Positions 15,804 through 23,798 of a DNA stretch of 64,000 nt are shown here, piece after piece. The first letter of the stretch is position 1, and every line of letters starts with the position of its first letter. This stretch comes from an uncultured Phascolarctobacterium sp. Its GTDB lineage: Bacteria; Bacillota; Negativicutes; Acidaminococcales; Acidaminococcaceae. The stretch is from contig CAJLLL010000001.1 of the NCBI GenBank assembly GCA_905207485.1, positions 1-64,000 of the forward strand, given 5' to 3'. Position numbers and translations under genes: made by a program. The notes beneath the pieces were generated by a model. It was not told the origin of the DNA, ran no database searches, and saw only the letters and a program-made list of their open reading frames with translations.

Positions 15804-17099
15804 ATGCGTAAAATATTCTTTTTAGCTTTGCTGTTGCTGCAGCTTGCGGCAACAGCTTATGCCTATACCAACAAAGAGGACGGCTTTAAAACATTAAGCC
15901 CGTCCTTTGATAGTTACATAGAAGTTGCCGGGAAAAACTTTTATGGTTTTAATGACGGCATTACAGCAGGCTATGCTGAAGCAATTACCACTGAGCAGGC
16001 TGATAAATTTTTAGGCAGCAGTTTTAGTACTGAGAAATTCAATCAAAAGTACGAAGATATTTTGCTGTTGCAGCGCAATGGCATCAGCACTCAGCGTATC
16101 AATAAACAAATTGCTGAACCTTTTGTATCTCCGTTAATTGCTTTTACTTCAACAGATGATTTGGAATACAGCATAAGTGCGGAAAAGTTCGGCAAAAATA
16201 AATATATCGCCATCGCTGTAAATGGCAATACGGAAAAGAACAGCGAACCGGTAATATTCTATTATACTTCTGCCAACGACAGGCTGTATTTGCTGCTTGC
16301 AGAAAACAGCTTTGCCAACATACAAAATACAGAAAATATGCCTGAAAACACTATTGGCGTTATAGGCGGGGCCGATGCTGCCACTGCTATTACTGCAACA
16401 GATAAAAATGCACAGAACACAAGCCAGGCACCTGTATTTTTAAAGAAATTTAAAACTATCAAACCTCAGCCGCAAAGCCATTTTTTAAGCTTCACCGATA
16501 AAATTGCAGGCTATAATGTAAGCCTGCCTGATGATTGGTTTTATTTGCAGCTGAAAGATAGTTATAATGAACAGACAGTCTGCTTATCTGCGGCACTGCC
16601 ATTTGAAAATTTGCAGGCATTATTAAATTACGAAGTATTAGGCGTTGGCGTTAGTGATATAGATACGGCAATAGACGCCGCAAGCGCTAATGCAAATGCT
16701 GTACAGGAAAATAAAGATAAGTTTTTTGGTTCATTACATCATGGAATCCTGCTTGCCAGCATAAAAATGCAGAACAGCAGTGAGAGTGATAAAATTTTCA
16801 GCAATCCCAATCAGTCTGTTTTAGAAACCAAACAGATTTTGGAAGAATTAAAAACTTACTTTGTTGAAAATCAAACTGACATAAAAACTTATAACTATGA
16901 TGTTGATATAACAAACGGGCAGGGGAATGTTTATTTACAAACAGAAATCAGCCCTGCTGATAGCGGTTTTTATTACAATCTTTTTGCAGAAGGCAAAGTA
17001 TTTGCCAAAACAGCATTTTTGGCACTAGTGTTTGACCGTACAGATGATAGTGAAGCCTTGGCACATAAATTTTGGAACAATAAAGTTTTGGAGCAATAA
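15804..17099 (+). CDS. Exported protein of unknown function, paralogue A
   Basis: I do not recognise a family for this 431-residue protein. It has a clear signal peptide: Met-Arg-Lys, a leucine-rich core, then a likely cleavage at about AYA (residues 18-20). The mature part starts YTNKEDGF and contains FLGSSFSTEKFN near residue 70 and AGYNVSLPDDWFYLQ near residue 228. Similar segments occur at matching places in the next gene, so the two are diverged paralogues. GAGG sits just ahead of the ATG. It should act outside the cytoplasm, in the periplasm of a diderm cell. A stretch of roughly 70 residues in the middle (about 150-220), rich in Asn, Thr and Ala, looks like a linker. Confidence 0.7.
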   Translation: MRKIFFLALLLLQLAATAYAYTNKEDGFKTLSPSFDSYIEVAGKNFYGFNDGITAGYAEAITTEQADKFLGSSFSTEKFNQKYEDILLLQRNGISTQRINKQIAEPFVSPLIAFTSTDDLEYSISAEKFGKNKYIAIAVNGNTEKNSEPVIFYYTSANDRLYLLLAENSFANIQNTENMPENTIGVIGGADAATAITATDKNAQNTSQAPVFLKKFKTIKPQPQSHFLSFTDKIAGYNVSLPDDWFYLQLKDSYNEQTVCLSAALPFENLQALLNYEVLGVGVSDIDTAIDAASANANAVQENKDKFFGSLHHGILLASIKMQNSSESDKIFSNPNQSVLETKQILEELKTYFVENQTDIKTYNYDVDITNGQGNVYLQTEISPADSGFYYNLFAEGKVFAKTAFLALVFDRTDDSEALAHKFWNNKVLEQ

Positions 17100-17128
17100 G
17101 GTTTATTTTTAAAAGAGGGTGTACAGAT

Positions 17129-18802
17129 ATGAAAAAATTGTACGCAGGTATTTTGTTTACAGGTCTTTTATGCAGCTGCATACAGCCTGCAAACGCATTT
17201 GAATATGTAAGTAAAGAAGCAGGATTTGCCGTAACTGTACCGGACCAAAACATTATGGTAGTAAGTGAAAATATGTTTGCTGCCGAAAACCGTGTTTTTG
17301 ATGTAAAAAAACAAGTTGTAAAAACCAACGGCATGCATATGGTTTCCTGCCTTACAAACCAACAATTAAACCGTAATTTTGCCGACGGTTTTTCAACCGC
17401 TAAATTTAATGCTGATTTGCAAAATATTAAGCAGGCACTAAAAAACACTAAAAACCCGCTCCAAAATGATGCTTATAAATATCTTGCACAGGCTGCTGCC
17501 GGAGCGTATGTAAATTATAATGGCGAAAGCAGTGATTTTGGCGGGCTTTTGCAGTTAAACAAACAATTAAGCGAACTTGCACAAATTGATAAAGTAGCAG
17601 TTGAAAATATTAACGGCAATGCTGCATTAATGCTTGAATCGAGCCTTGACAAAATGGGCTTTGAAATGAAACTGCCGCTGAAAAAATCCGAGCTGTTTGC
17701 TGACACGCCTAAATATTCTGCTGAAAAGGCAGACCTTGCAGAGCAGGGCATGAAAATAGACTTTGCCGATGACGGATATATGGTAGCAAAGTTTGATAAT
17801 CTTTATAAACTTAAGGAAAAAACATATCTGCTTTCCGCAAATGATAATTTATATGCTGTAACCAGTGTTTATGCGGCTGCCGACAGCCTTCCCGGCATGG
17901 AAAATATGTATAAACTTGACAGCAGCGGCTTTGATAAATTCAGTAAAGCTCTTGTAAAAGGGCTTAAATTCAACAAGCCGCAGCAGCCGGAAGCACTTGT
18001 TATTGATGATAATGTAAGTGGGAGAACTTTAAACCTGCCGGAAAAATGGCTTTATACCAAAACTGATTTCAGCAGTATTTATAGTATGGAAAAAGGCGGA
18101 TTTAAACTTACTGCTTACAGCGCTCTCCCGGAAACTTCATTTGAAAAAGCGGATGAAGCCATTAAAACCTTTGGCATCAGCTTTGATAATAACACCAATA
18201 CTTTAAAAATGGATTTATCAAAATTTACAATGCCTGATTTATTAAACCTTGTTGATGAAGGTATTGTAATGGCAAGCGGTAATTTTAACGGCGTAGCGCA
18301 AATTGAACCTGATTTTTCACAATATGTGGATGAATACAAACTTATTTTTGACACTCCGCAGATGACCAAAGCCATGTTTGATAATGTTATGATTCAGCTT
18401 CTTAACAGCTTGCGCCCGGAAGAAGTTGCCGCTATTGAAAAATACTTAAAAGCCGAGAATTTTAAGTACAGCTTTGATATTAACAATTATAACGGACGTT
18501 TTGTTTGCGATGCTGATTTAAAAGCGCATATTCCTGATATCTTTAAAGTTATCCAGGATGCGAACATTTTAGTGGAACAATCAGCAACAGCAGAAGAAGC
18601 CCGCAGCATTGTTACTGATGATACGCTTATGGCAATGCTGAACGCAAATCTTGTTCCGTTTGATTGTTATTTTAAAAATCAGCTTTACTTTGACAGAAGC
18701 CAACGCTTTAATAATTTGTTCTATTTTACAAAAGGCGATAAACAAACAGCCAATAAACAAATTATGAAGCAGTTTGAAACAACCGATTTATATTTGTACT
18801 AA
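17129..18802 (+). CDS. Exported protein of unknown function, paralogue B
   Basis: A 557-residue protein with an N-terminal signal sequence. Either a lipobox-like LCSC (Cys at about residue 17) or a signal peptidase I site after PANA (about residue 25) could be used. The mature part has EYVSKEAGFAVTVPD, NFADGFSTAKFN near residue 90 and SGRTLNLPEKWLYTK near residue 297, each resembling a segment of the preceding gene. The C-terminal 150 residues have no match there. No known domain is recognised. It lies 29 bases after paralogue A, has its own GAGGGTG ribosome site, and is followed by a terminator, so the unit pduL-A-B probably ends here. Confidence 0.7.
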   Translation: MKKLYAGILFTGLLCSCIQPANAFEYVSKEAGFAVTVPDQNIMVVSENMFAAENRVFDVKKQVVKTNGMHMVSCLTNQQLNRNFADGFSTAKFNADLQNIKQALKNTKNPLQNDAYKYLAQAAAGAYVNYNGESSDFGGLLQLNKQLSELAQIDKVAVENINGNAALMLESSLDKMGFEMKLPLKKSELFADTPKYSAEKADLAEQGMKIDFADDGYMVAKFDNLYKLKEKTYLLSANDNLYAVTSVYAAADSLPGMENMYKLDSSGFDKFSKALVKGLKFNKPQQPEALVIDDNVSGRTLNLPEKWLYTKTDFSSIYSMEKGGFKLTAYSALPETSFEKADEAIKTFGISFDNNTNTLKMDLSKFTMPDLLNLVDEGIVMASGNFNGVAQIEPDFSQYVDEYKLIFDTPQMTKAMFDNVMIQLLNSLRPEEVAAIEKYLKAENFKYSFDINNYNGRFVCDADLKAHIPDIFKVIQDANILVEQSATAEEARSIVTDDTLMAMLNANLVPFDCYFKNQLYFDRSQRFNNLFYFTKGDKQTANKQIMKQFETTDLYLY

Positions 18803-18825
18803 TTTGTGTTATAATAGCTAAGTAA

Positions 18826-18869
18826 ATAAGAGGCTTGAGCAGTAAATGCCTGAGCCTCTTATATTTTTG
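18826..18869 (+). terminator. Intrinsic terminator after the exported paralogues
   Basis: The arms ATAAGAGGCT (18826-18835) and AGCCTCTTAT (18853-18862) pair perfectly. The inner part extends the stem with two wobbles and one mismatch. A T-rich stretch follows. Confidence 0.8.
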
Positions 18870-19277
18870 TTGAATTTTTCAAAAACCGTCTTCATAAATC
18901 GTTTTTAACGAGATTTTTATTAATAACGCGAGTTACTACATGGATTTATAATAAAAAACGCTTAAAACAGAAATATGACGACATATATAAAAATAGGAAT
19001 AATTGAAGCTGTGAGTAAATTAAAAAAATCAAAATTCAGCTCACGTATATAAATGTGATATAAAATTTTGCGTAAAACCAGCACAATGTTAGCTGTGTAA
19101 TTAAACGTAATGAAATAAGCTTGAACGTCTTCTGTATGAAATGCGTAAATTTTACATAATATATATTATCGGACGTTATTTATTATAAACTATTATGTTC
19201 TTATCAATACTTTCGTTACATACAACGAACACCAGAACTTTATTTTGGCAATAACTTTAATTTATCAAACAAATGTT
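18870..19277. other. AT-rich intergenic stretch without a recognisable gene
   Basis: About 400 bases of very AT-rich DNA between the terminator and the lexA promoter. I see no open reading frame with a ribosome site and no RNA family I recognise. One perfect 6-6-6 palindrome, TTCGTT-N6-AACGAA, lies at 19212-19229. Several shorter inverted repeats are within chance expectation for this composition. Confidence 0.5.
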
Positions 19278-19306
19278 TTGACGGCTCTTCTAATAACTGT
19301 TATAAT
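19278..19306 (+). promoter_or_regulatory. Consensus promoter of lexA with candidate SOS operator
   Basis: TTGACG (19278-19283) and TATAAT (19301-19306) are 17 bases apart. The spacer contains AATAACTGT running into the -10 box. This closely matches AACAACTGT at the same place in the recA promoter. A 7 bp inverted repeat, TGTTATA-N7-TATAACA (19298-19318), overlaps the -10 box. Autoregulation by LexA is likely, but the operator assignment is inference. Confidence 0.8.
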
Positions 19307-19344
19307 AATTATATAACAAATAAATTTTCAGGAGGCTCGCGTCA

Positions 19345-20004
19345 ATGGCCAGACATAAACGTTTTTCCAATTTTGAAGGACAGATTACTGAAGATATGCT
19401 TACTGAACGTCAACGCCAAATTTTAGAATACATCCGTGAGTGCGTTAATACCAAAGGTTATCCGCCTGCCGTGCGTGAAATTGGTCAGGCTGTTGGGTTA
19501 TCTTCAAGCGCAAGTGTACATAACCATTTACATAAATTAGAAGAATACGGCTTTTTGCAGCGCGACCCTGCCAAACCCCGTGCCTTGGAACTTACACAGG
19601 AAACTGAATGGCGCCAGAAAACAGTTGTGCCTGTTCCTCTTGTGGGCCGCGTAACTGCGGGAGTGCCTATTTTGGCTGTTGAAAATATCGAAGATACCTA
19701 TCCTATTCCTCTTGATTTATTGGGTAGTTCCGAAGATGTGTTCATGCTTTCCGTTAGCGGCGACAGCATGATTAAAGCCGGTATTTTAGACCACGATTAC
19801 ATTGTAGTGCGTAAACAAAATTACGCTAATAATGGTGATATTGTAGTTGCCCTAATAGACGGCGAAGAAACAACGGTTAAGCGTTATTTCCGTGAATTGC
19901 GCTGTGTGCGTTTGCAGCCGGAAAATGACGCTTATGCTCCTATTGTAGGTGGCGATAATATTCAGGTTATAGGTAAAGTAATTGCTGTTTTTAGAATGTT
20001 GTGA
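19345..20004 (+). CDS. lexA: LexA repressor
   Basis: LexA represses the SOS regulon and cleaves itself when RecA filaments form. The 219-residue protein has the winged-helix DNA-binding domain at about residues 18-85 (TERQRQILEYI, then PPAVREIGQAVGLSS). The self-cleavage site is Ala105-Gly106, and the catalytic pair is Ser141 (GDSM) and Lys179 (TTVKRYF). A tail of about 15 residues ahead of the usual LexA start is present. ATG 19345 has AGGAGG about 9 bases upstream. It is a single-gene unit between two terminators. The Gram-positive operator GAAC-N4-GTTC is not visible upstream. Confidence 0.96.
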   Translation: MARHKRFSNFEGQITEDMLTERQRQILEYIRECVNTKGYPPAVREIGQAVGLSSSASVHNHLHKLEEYGFLQRDPAKPRALELTQETEWRQKTVVPVPLVGRVTAGVPILAVENIEDTYPIPLDLLGSSEDVFMLSVSGDSMIKAGILDHDYIVVRKQNYANNGDIVVALIDGEETTVKRYFRELRCVRLQPENDAYAPIVGGDNIQVIGKVIAVFRML

Positions 20005-20107
20005 TTTAACTTAAACACAATCCTAACATTTTTATGATTTCAATAAAACATAATATAGATATTATTTTGACATCATACCAACATCTATAATTAAAAATAG
20101 CAATTTT

Positions 20108-20138
20108 AAAAGCAGAACTAAAATGTTCTGCTTTTTTA
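20108..20138 (+). terminator. Intrinsic terminator of lexA
   Basis: AAAAGCAGAAC (20108-20118) pairs perfectly with GTTCTGCTTTT (20125-20135) across a 6-base loop and runs into a T tract. It is about 100 bases after the lexA stop. Confidence 0.85.
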
Positions 20139-20148
20139 TTTTGTAAAA

Positions 20149-20206
20149 AAATAAACTGTTATTTTGATAGCGAAAATTTTAATAACATACTTCAAAATAA
20201 CAGTTT
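20149..20206 (-). terminator. Intrinsic terminator of the thioesterase operon
   Basis: The arms AAACTGTTATTTTG (20153-20166) and CAAAATAACAGTTT (20193-20206) form a perfect 14 bp stem with a 26-base loop. On the minus strand it ends in a T-rich run (A-rich at 20144-20152 on the plus strand). It follows the stop at 20229. Confidence 0.75.
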
Positions 20207-20228
20207 TTATTATATTTTTAAATTATCA

Positions 20229-20666
20229 TTACCATTTTTCTGGTATATTTTCAAACTGGCCAATAACAAACATAGTACCAGTCATTTCTGTAAGCAATGT
20301 TCCATCGCCGTTAAAAGTTTCAACATTAATAATAATAGTTTTACGGCCGCGGTGTATAACTTTGGCAACAGCAGTTGCTACATCGCCTGCGTGGAGGTTT
20401 TTAATAAAATTAATGGTATAGTTAATTGTAACTACCCTAGCCCCTACACTTGCACTTGCCATGCCAAGAGCTGTATCGGCAAGTGCAGCAAGAGAACCGC
20501 CATGAGCAACTTCATAAAGATTTGTATGTTTTGCTGCATCAATAGGCATTTCCAGTTTAACTTTACCGCATTCAACGTCAACAAGTTTCATGCCGCACAG
20601 TTTTACAAAACTATTAATGCTGTAAACATCTTTTATTGTTTGCATGTATTCTTCTTTTGCGCTCAT
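20229..20666 (-). CDS. PaaI-type hotdog thioesterase
   Basis: The 145-residue protein has the motif VAHGGSLAALADTALGMA near residue 55, which is the HGG...D active site of PaaI/YbgC-like acyl-CoA thioesterases. The overall size matches a single hotdog fold. Such enzymes hydrolyse CoA thioesters, often aromatic or detoxification substrates; the actual substrate here is unknown. ATG 20666 is preceded by GGAGG. It is the last gene of a minus-strand run that begins at least at cinA and follows the PLP-enzyme gene by 18 bases. Confidence 0.85.
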   Translation of the reverse strand: MSAKEEYMQTIKDVYSINSFVKLCGMKLVDVECGKVKLEMPIDAAKHTNLYEVAHGGSLAALADTALGMASASVGARVVTINYTINFIKNLHAGDVATAVAKVIHRGRKTIIINVETFNGDGTLLTEMTGTMFVIGQFENIPEKW

Positions 20667-20684
20667 AAATAATACCTCCGCTGT

Positions 20685-21923
20685 TTATGCTTTAGGCCCA
20701 ACCATCTGCGCTGCGCTCATAATAGCAATGCGGCCATGTTCAAATGTTAAGCCGCCTTGAAAATAAACATTGTATGGGTCGCGGCAGGGACCATCAGCGC
20801 TTAGTTCTATAGATGCTCCTTGTACAAATGTACCGGCCGCCATAATAATTTCGTCCTGATAGCCCGGTATCATGGCAGGTACAGGCTCTACATGCGCATC
20901 TACCGGTGAGTTGGTTTGGATAGCAATACAGAAATTGCATAAACGTTCACGAGTTTCCAAACGTATAGCCTGGATAATATCGCTGCGGATTTCTTCAGGC
21001 AGCGGTTTTACTGCATAACCTAAATTTTTGAATACAGCAGCGGCAAAAATTGCGGTTTTTACAGCCTGTGTTACCACATGAGGTGCAATAAACAGCCCCT
21101 GATAAAATTCACGTGCTGTATCTCCCAGCGTTGCGCCCATTTCTCCTCCCAATCCGGGAGCTGTAAGACGGAAAGAAGCCAGTTCAACCAAATCGGCACG
21201 GCCTACAATATAGCCGCCTGTGGGCGCAAAACCGCCGCCCATATTTTTAATCAAGGAACCGGCCATAAGGTCTGCTCCTACTTCGGTAGGTTCCTGCTTT
21301 TCAATAAATTCACCGTAGCAGTTATCAACAAAACATATAACATCAGGTTTAACCTGTTTAACTACACGGCAAATTTCTCCAATTTGAGCCACATTTAATG
21401 TTTTACGCACGCTGCTGTAACCGCAGGAACGCTGAATATGAATAAGTTTGGTTTTATCGGTAATAGCACTGCAAATAGCATTTAAGTCAGGTTTATCATC
21501 CTGCATTGGTATTTCTTTGTAAATAACGCCTAAATCTACCAAAGAACCTGGTGTTTTTACAGGGCTGCCGATAATAGTCTGCATAGTATCATAAGGAGTT
21601 CCGGTTGCTGCGATCATTTCATCACCAGCGCGCAGTACACCTAAAAGAGCAACAGCTAACGCATGTGTACCGCTGACAAACTGTGAACGTACCAACGCTG
21701 CTTCTGTTTTAAAAATATCAGCATAAATAAGGTCTAAATTTTCTCTGCCAACATCAGAATAAGCATAACCGGTTGTAGGTTTTAAATAAAAATCAGAAAC
21801 CATATGCTTACGAAAGGCTTTCATTACTTTTGCAGTATTAAAAAGAGCTGCTTCTTCATAAATTTTAGCGTGTTTGTTTACTTCTTCCAGTGCAAGTTTT
21901 TCTATTTCTGCATAGTCTGTCAT
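20685..21923 (-). CDS. PLP-dependent methionine gamma-lyase-like protein (aluminium resistance family, YnbB)
   Basis: A 412-residue fold type I PLP enzyme of the Met_gamma_lyase (PF06838) family. SQFVSGTHALAVALLG near residue 80 binds the cofactor phosphate, and AGSLIKNMGGGFAPTGGY near residue 230 holds the likely PLP lysine. Family members are labelled aluminium resistance proteins or cystathionine beta-lyase-like, and the substrate is uncertain. I use ATG 21923; a GTG at 21938 overlaps the hflX stop and has no ribosome site. Bacillus subtilis has the same hflX(ynbA)-ynbB order, which supports a functional link. Confidence 0.85.
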   Translation of the reverse strand: MTDYAEIEKLALEEVNKHAKIYEEAALFNTAKVMKAFRKHMVSDFYLKPTTGYAYSDVGRENLDLIYADIFKTEAALVRSQFVSGTHALAVALLGVLRAGDEMIAATGTPYDTMQTIIGSPVKTPGSLVDLGVIYKEIPMQDDKPDLNAICSAITDKTKLIHIQRSCGYSSVRKTLNVAQIGEICRVVKQVKPDVICFVDNCYGEFIEKQEPTEVGADLMAGSLIKNMGGGFAPTGGYIVGRADLVELASFRLTAPGLGGEMGATLGDTAREFYQGLFIAPHVVTQAVKTAIFAAAVFKNLGYAVKPLPEEIRSDIIQAIRLETRERLCNFCIAIQTNSPVDAHVEPVPAMIPGYQDEIIMAAGTFVQGASIELSADGPCRDPYNVYFQGGLTFEHGRIAIMSAAQMVGPKA

Positions 21924-21930
21924 TAAATTT

Positions 21931-23745
21931 TCACTCACTTTTTACGATATATTCATTATAAATTTCCATATCTTCTACAGGAATAATTACTTTCAGCAAT
22001 GTCCCCTGCTCTGTATATTCCTGCGAAAGTACATTGGCTGTTTCATGCAGGCGCGCTGCTTTAGCACTTTCTGCATAAGGAATTTCCAGTGTAACTTCAA
22101 CTGCTTTACTTTTTAAATGTTTTTCAATCTGCTGCTGCAAGGTTTCTAAATTAAGCCGTTTTACTGCAGATATGCAGACAGTATCTTCTTCCTGAGCCAA
22201 GCGTTCAGCCAGTTTGCTTTCCGGAGGAAGTTTATCAATTTTATTATAAACAGTTATAACTGGTTTTGTTTCAGCGCCGATTTCTTTTAAAACTTCATGT
22301 ACTGCTGCTGCCTGCTCTTTATAAAGTTCATGGCTTACATCAATAACATGTACCAGTAAATCTGCTTCTGTAACAACTTCCAGTGTTGAACGGAAAGCAG
22401 CAATTAACTGATGCGGAAGGCGTTGGATAAAACCAACAGTATCCGTAAGAATAATTTCCTGCTTGTTAGGCAAAGTAAGCTGCCTTGTTGTCGGGTCAAG
22501 CGTTGCAAAAAGCTGGTCTTTGGCATAAATATCAGAATCGGTAAGCGTATTAAGCAGCGTTGATTTGCCGGCATTGGTGTAACCAACCAGGCTTACTTCA
22601 AAAATATTATTCTTTTTGCGGTTAGTGCGGTGCAGAGTGCGCACTGATTTAACTTTTTCAATCTGTTCTTTAATAAAAGCAATTCTGTCACGTATTCTGC
22701 GGCGGTCAACTTCCAATTTAGTTTCACCGGGTCCGCGTGTGCCAATGCCGCCGCCCAAACGCGAAAGCATAAGTCCTTTACCCATTATGCGCGGCAAAGT
22801 GTATTGGAGCTGTGCAAGTTCTACCTGTAATTTTCCCTCGTTAGTCCGGGCACGTTGGGCAAAAATATCAAGTATCAGAGCAGTTCTGTCCAAAATTCTT
22901 ATGCCCATAACACCTTCTATATTACGCTGCTGAGCGGGAGAAAGTTCGTCATCAAAAATACACAGGTCGATATTTTCCTGTTGAGCGAAAAGAGCAAGTT
23001 CCTGCACTTTGCCTTTGCCTATATAAAATGCCGGATCCGGTTTTTGGCGCCTTTGGATAAACTTTTTAATAACGGTAGCTCCTGCAGTATCGGCAAGCTG
23101 TTTAAGTTCTTCAAGGGAATCTTCTACGGTCCACAAAGAATCGTTTCTGCCCCATTCCATACCAACTAAAACAGCCCGTTCAGAAGTTACCTGCAAGGAA
23201 GATGAACCGGTCTGCTTGTCCAAAATACGTTCAATTGTAGCAACGGTGTTTACAAAATTAATATTCTCTGCTTCTTCAAAAGTATAAGGGCCATAACATT
23301 CGGCAGTATAATTTTCATTGCTGTCGATACCGGTAATTAAACCAAACGTAAGTGTAGACTGCGTAAAATCCGGTGTTGCTACGCCGATTGCAACCATGGC
23401 ATCATATTTATTATTTTTTAAAGCGGAAATATCAACTCCGCTTAAATTAGGGTTTCCTCCCGGATGAGTATGGACGCAGCGTATGCCGCTTAAACGTCCG
23501 GCGCCACGCCTGCCGTTAAAAGAAGGTAATTCCACTGTAGCATTATCGCCAATGGCAATATTAATAATCTGTCCGCTGCGCGTTATATAAACGGAAATTT
23601 CGCGGTTAATGTATTCTGTAATATCTGCCAGTTTTAGGGCAAGTTCCGGAGAAACAAGCTGCGGTGACTGAATATCATATAATTTTTGTAATTCTGCTAA
23701 AACGCTGTCGCGTATGCCTTTTTTATTGCCTGAAATCTCGCGCAT
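21931..23745 (-). CDS. hflX: HflX GTPase with N-terminal JAMM-like domain
   Basis: HflX binds and splits stalled or stressed 70S ribosomes. The 604-residue protein is about 180 residues longer than E. coli HflX. Residues 1-185 form an extra domain with His92-Thr-His94-Pro, Ser102 and Asp105, matching the JAMM/RadC metal-site spacing; Glu49 could be the catalytic acid. Then come the HflX-specific domain (about 190-370, including YIGKGKV and GGIGTRGPGETKLE) and the G domain, with P-loop GYTNAGKS at 388-395 and switch DTVGFI. ATG 23745 follows GAGG. Whether the extra domain is an active peptidase is unknown. Confidence 0.93.
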   Translation of the reverse strand: MREISGNKKGIRDSVLAELQKLYDIQSPQLVSPELALKLADITEYINREISVYITRSGQIINIAIGDNATVELPSFNGRRGAGRLSGIRCVHTHPGGNPNLSGVDISALKNNKYDAMVAIGVATPDFTQSTLTFGLITGIDSNENYTAECYGPYTFEEAENINFVNTVATIERILDKQTGSSSLQVTSERAVLVGMEWGRNDSLWTVEDSLEELKQLADTAGATVIKKFIQRRQKPDPAFYIGKGKVQELALFAQQENIDLCIFDDELSPAQQRNIEGVMGIRILDRTALILDIFAQRARTNEGKLQVELAQLQYTLPRIMGKGLMLSRLGGGIGTRGPGETKLEVDRRRIRDRIAFIKEQIEKVKSVRTLHRTNRKKNNIFEVSLVGYTNAGKSTLLNTLTDSDIYAKDQLFATLDPTTRQLTLPNKQEIILTDTVGFIQRLPHQLIAAFRSTLEVVTEADLLVHVIDVSHELYKEQAAAVHEVLKEIGAETKPVITVYNKIDKLPPESKLAERLAQEEDTVCISAVKRLNLETLQQQIEKHLKSKAVEVTLEIPYAESAKAARLHETANVLSQEYTEQGTLLKVIIPVEDMEIYNEYIVKSE

Positions 23746-23758
23746 GATTATACCTCAA

Positions 23759-23782
23759 AGAGCAGACATTACTGCCTGCTCT
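23759..23782 (-). terminator. Hairpin between the helicase and hflX genes
   Basis: On the minus strand AGAGCAGGCA and TGTCTGCTCT pair across a GTAA loop with one wobble. The T tract is poor, so it may be a weak terminator or a processing site just ahead of hflX. Confidence 0.4.
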
Positions 23783-23798
23783 CTTTCATAGTCAGATT

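Noticed and set aside
19200..19344. Classical Gram-positive LexA box (GAAC-N4-GTTC) ahead of lexA
   Set aside because: GAAC occurs but never paired with GTTC at the right spacing, so the canonical box is not supported.
20153..20160. AACTGTT copy after lexA as an additional SOS box
   Set aside because: It is part of a perfect 14 bp terminator stem for the converging operon, and the short motif is expected by chance in AT-rich DNA.
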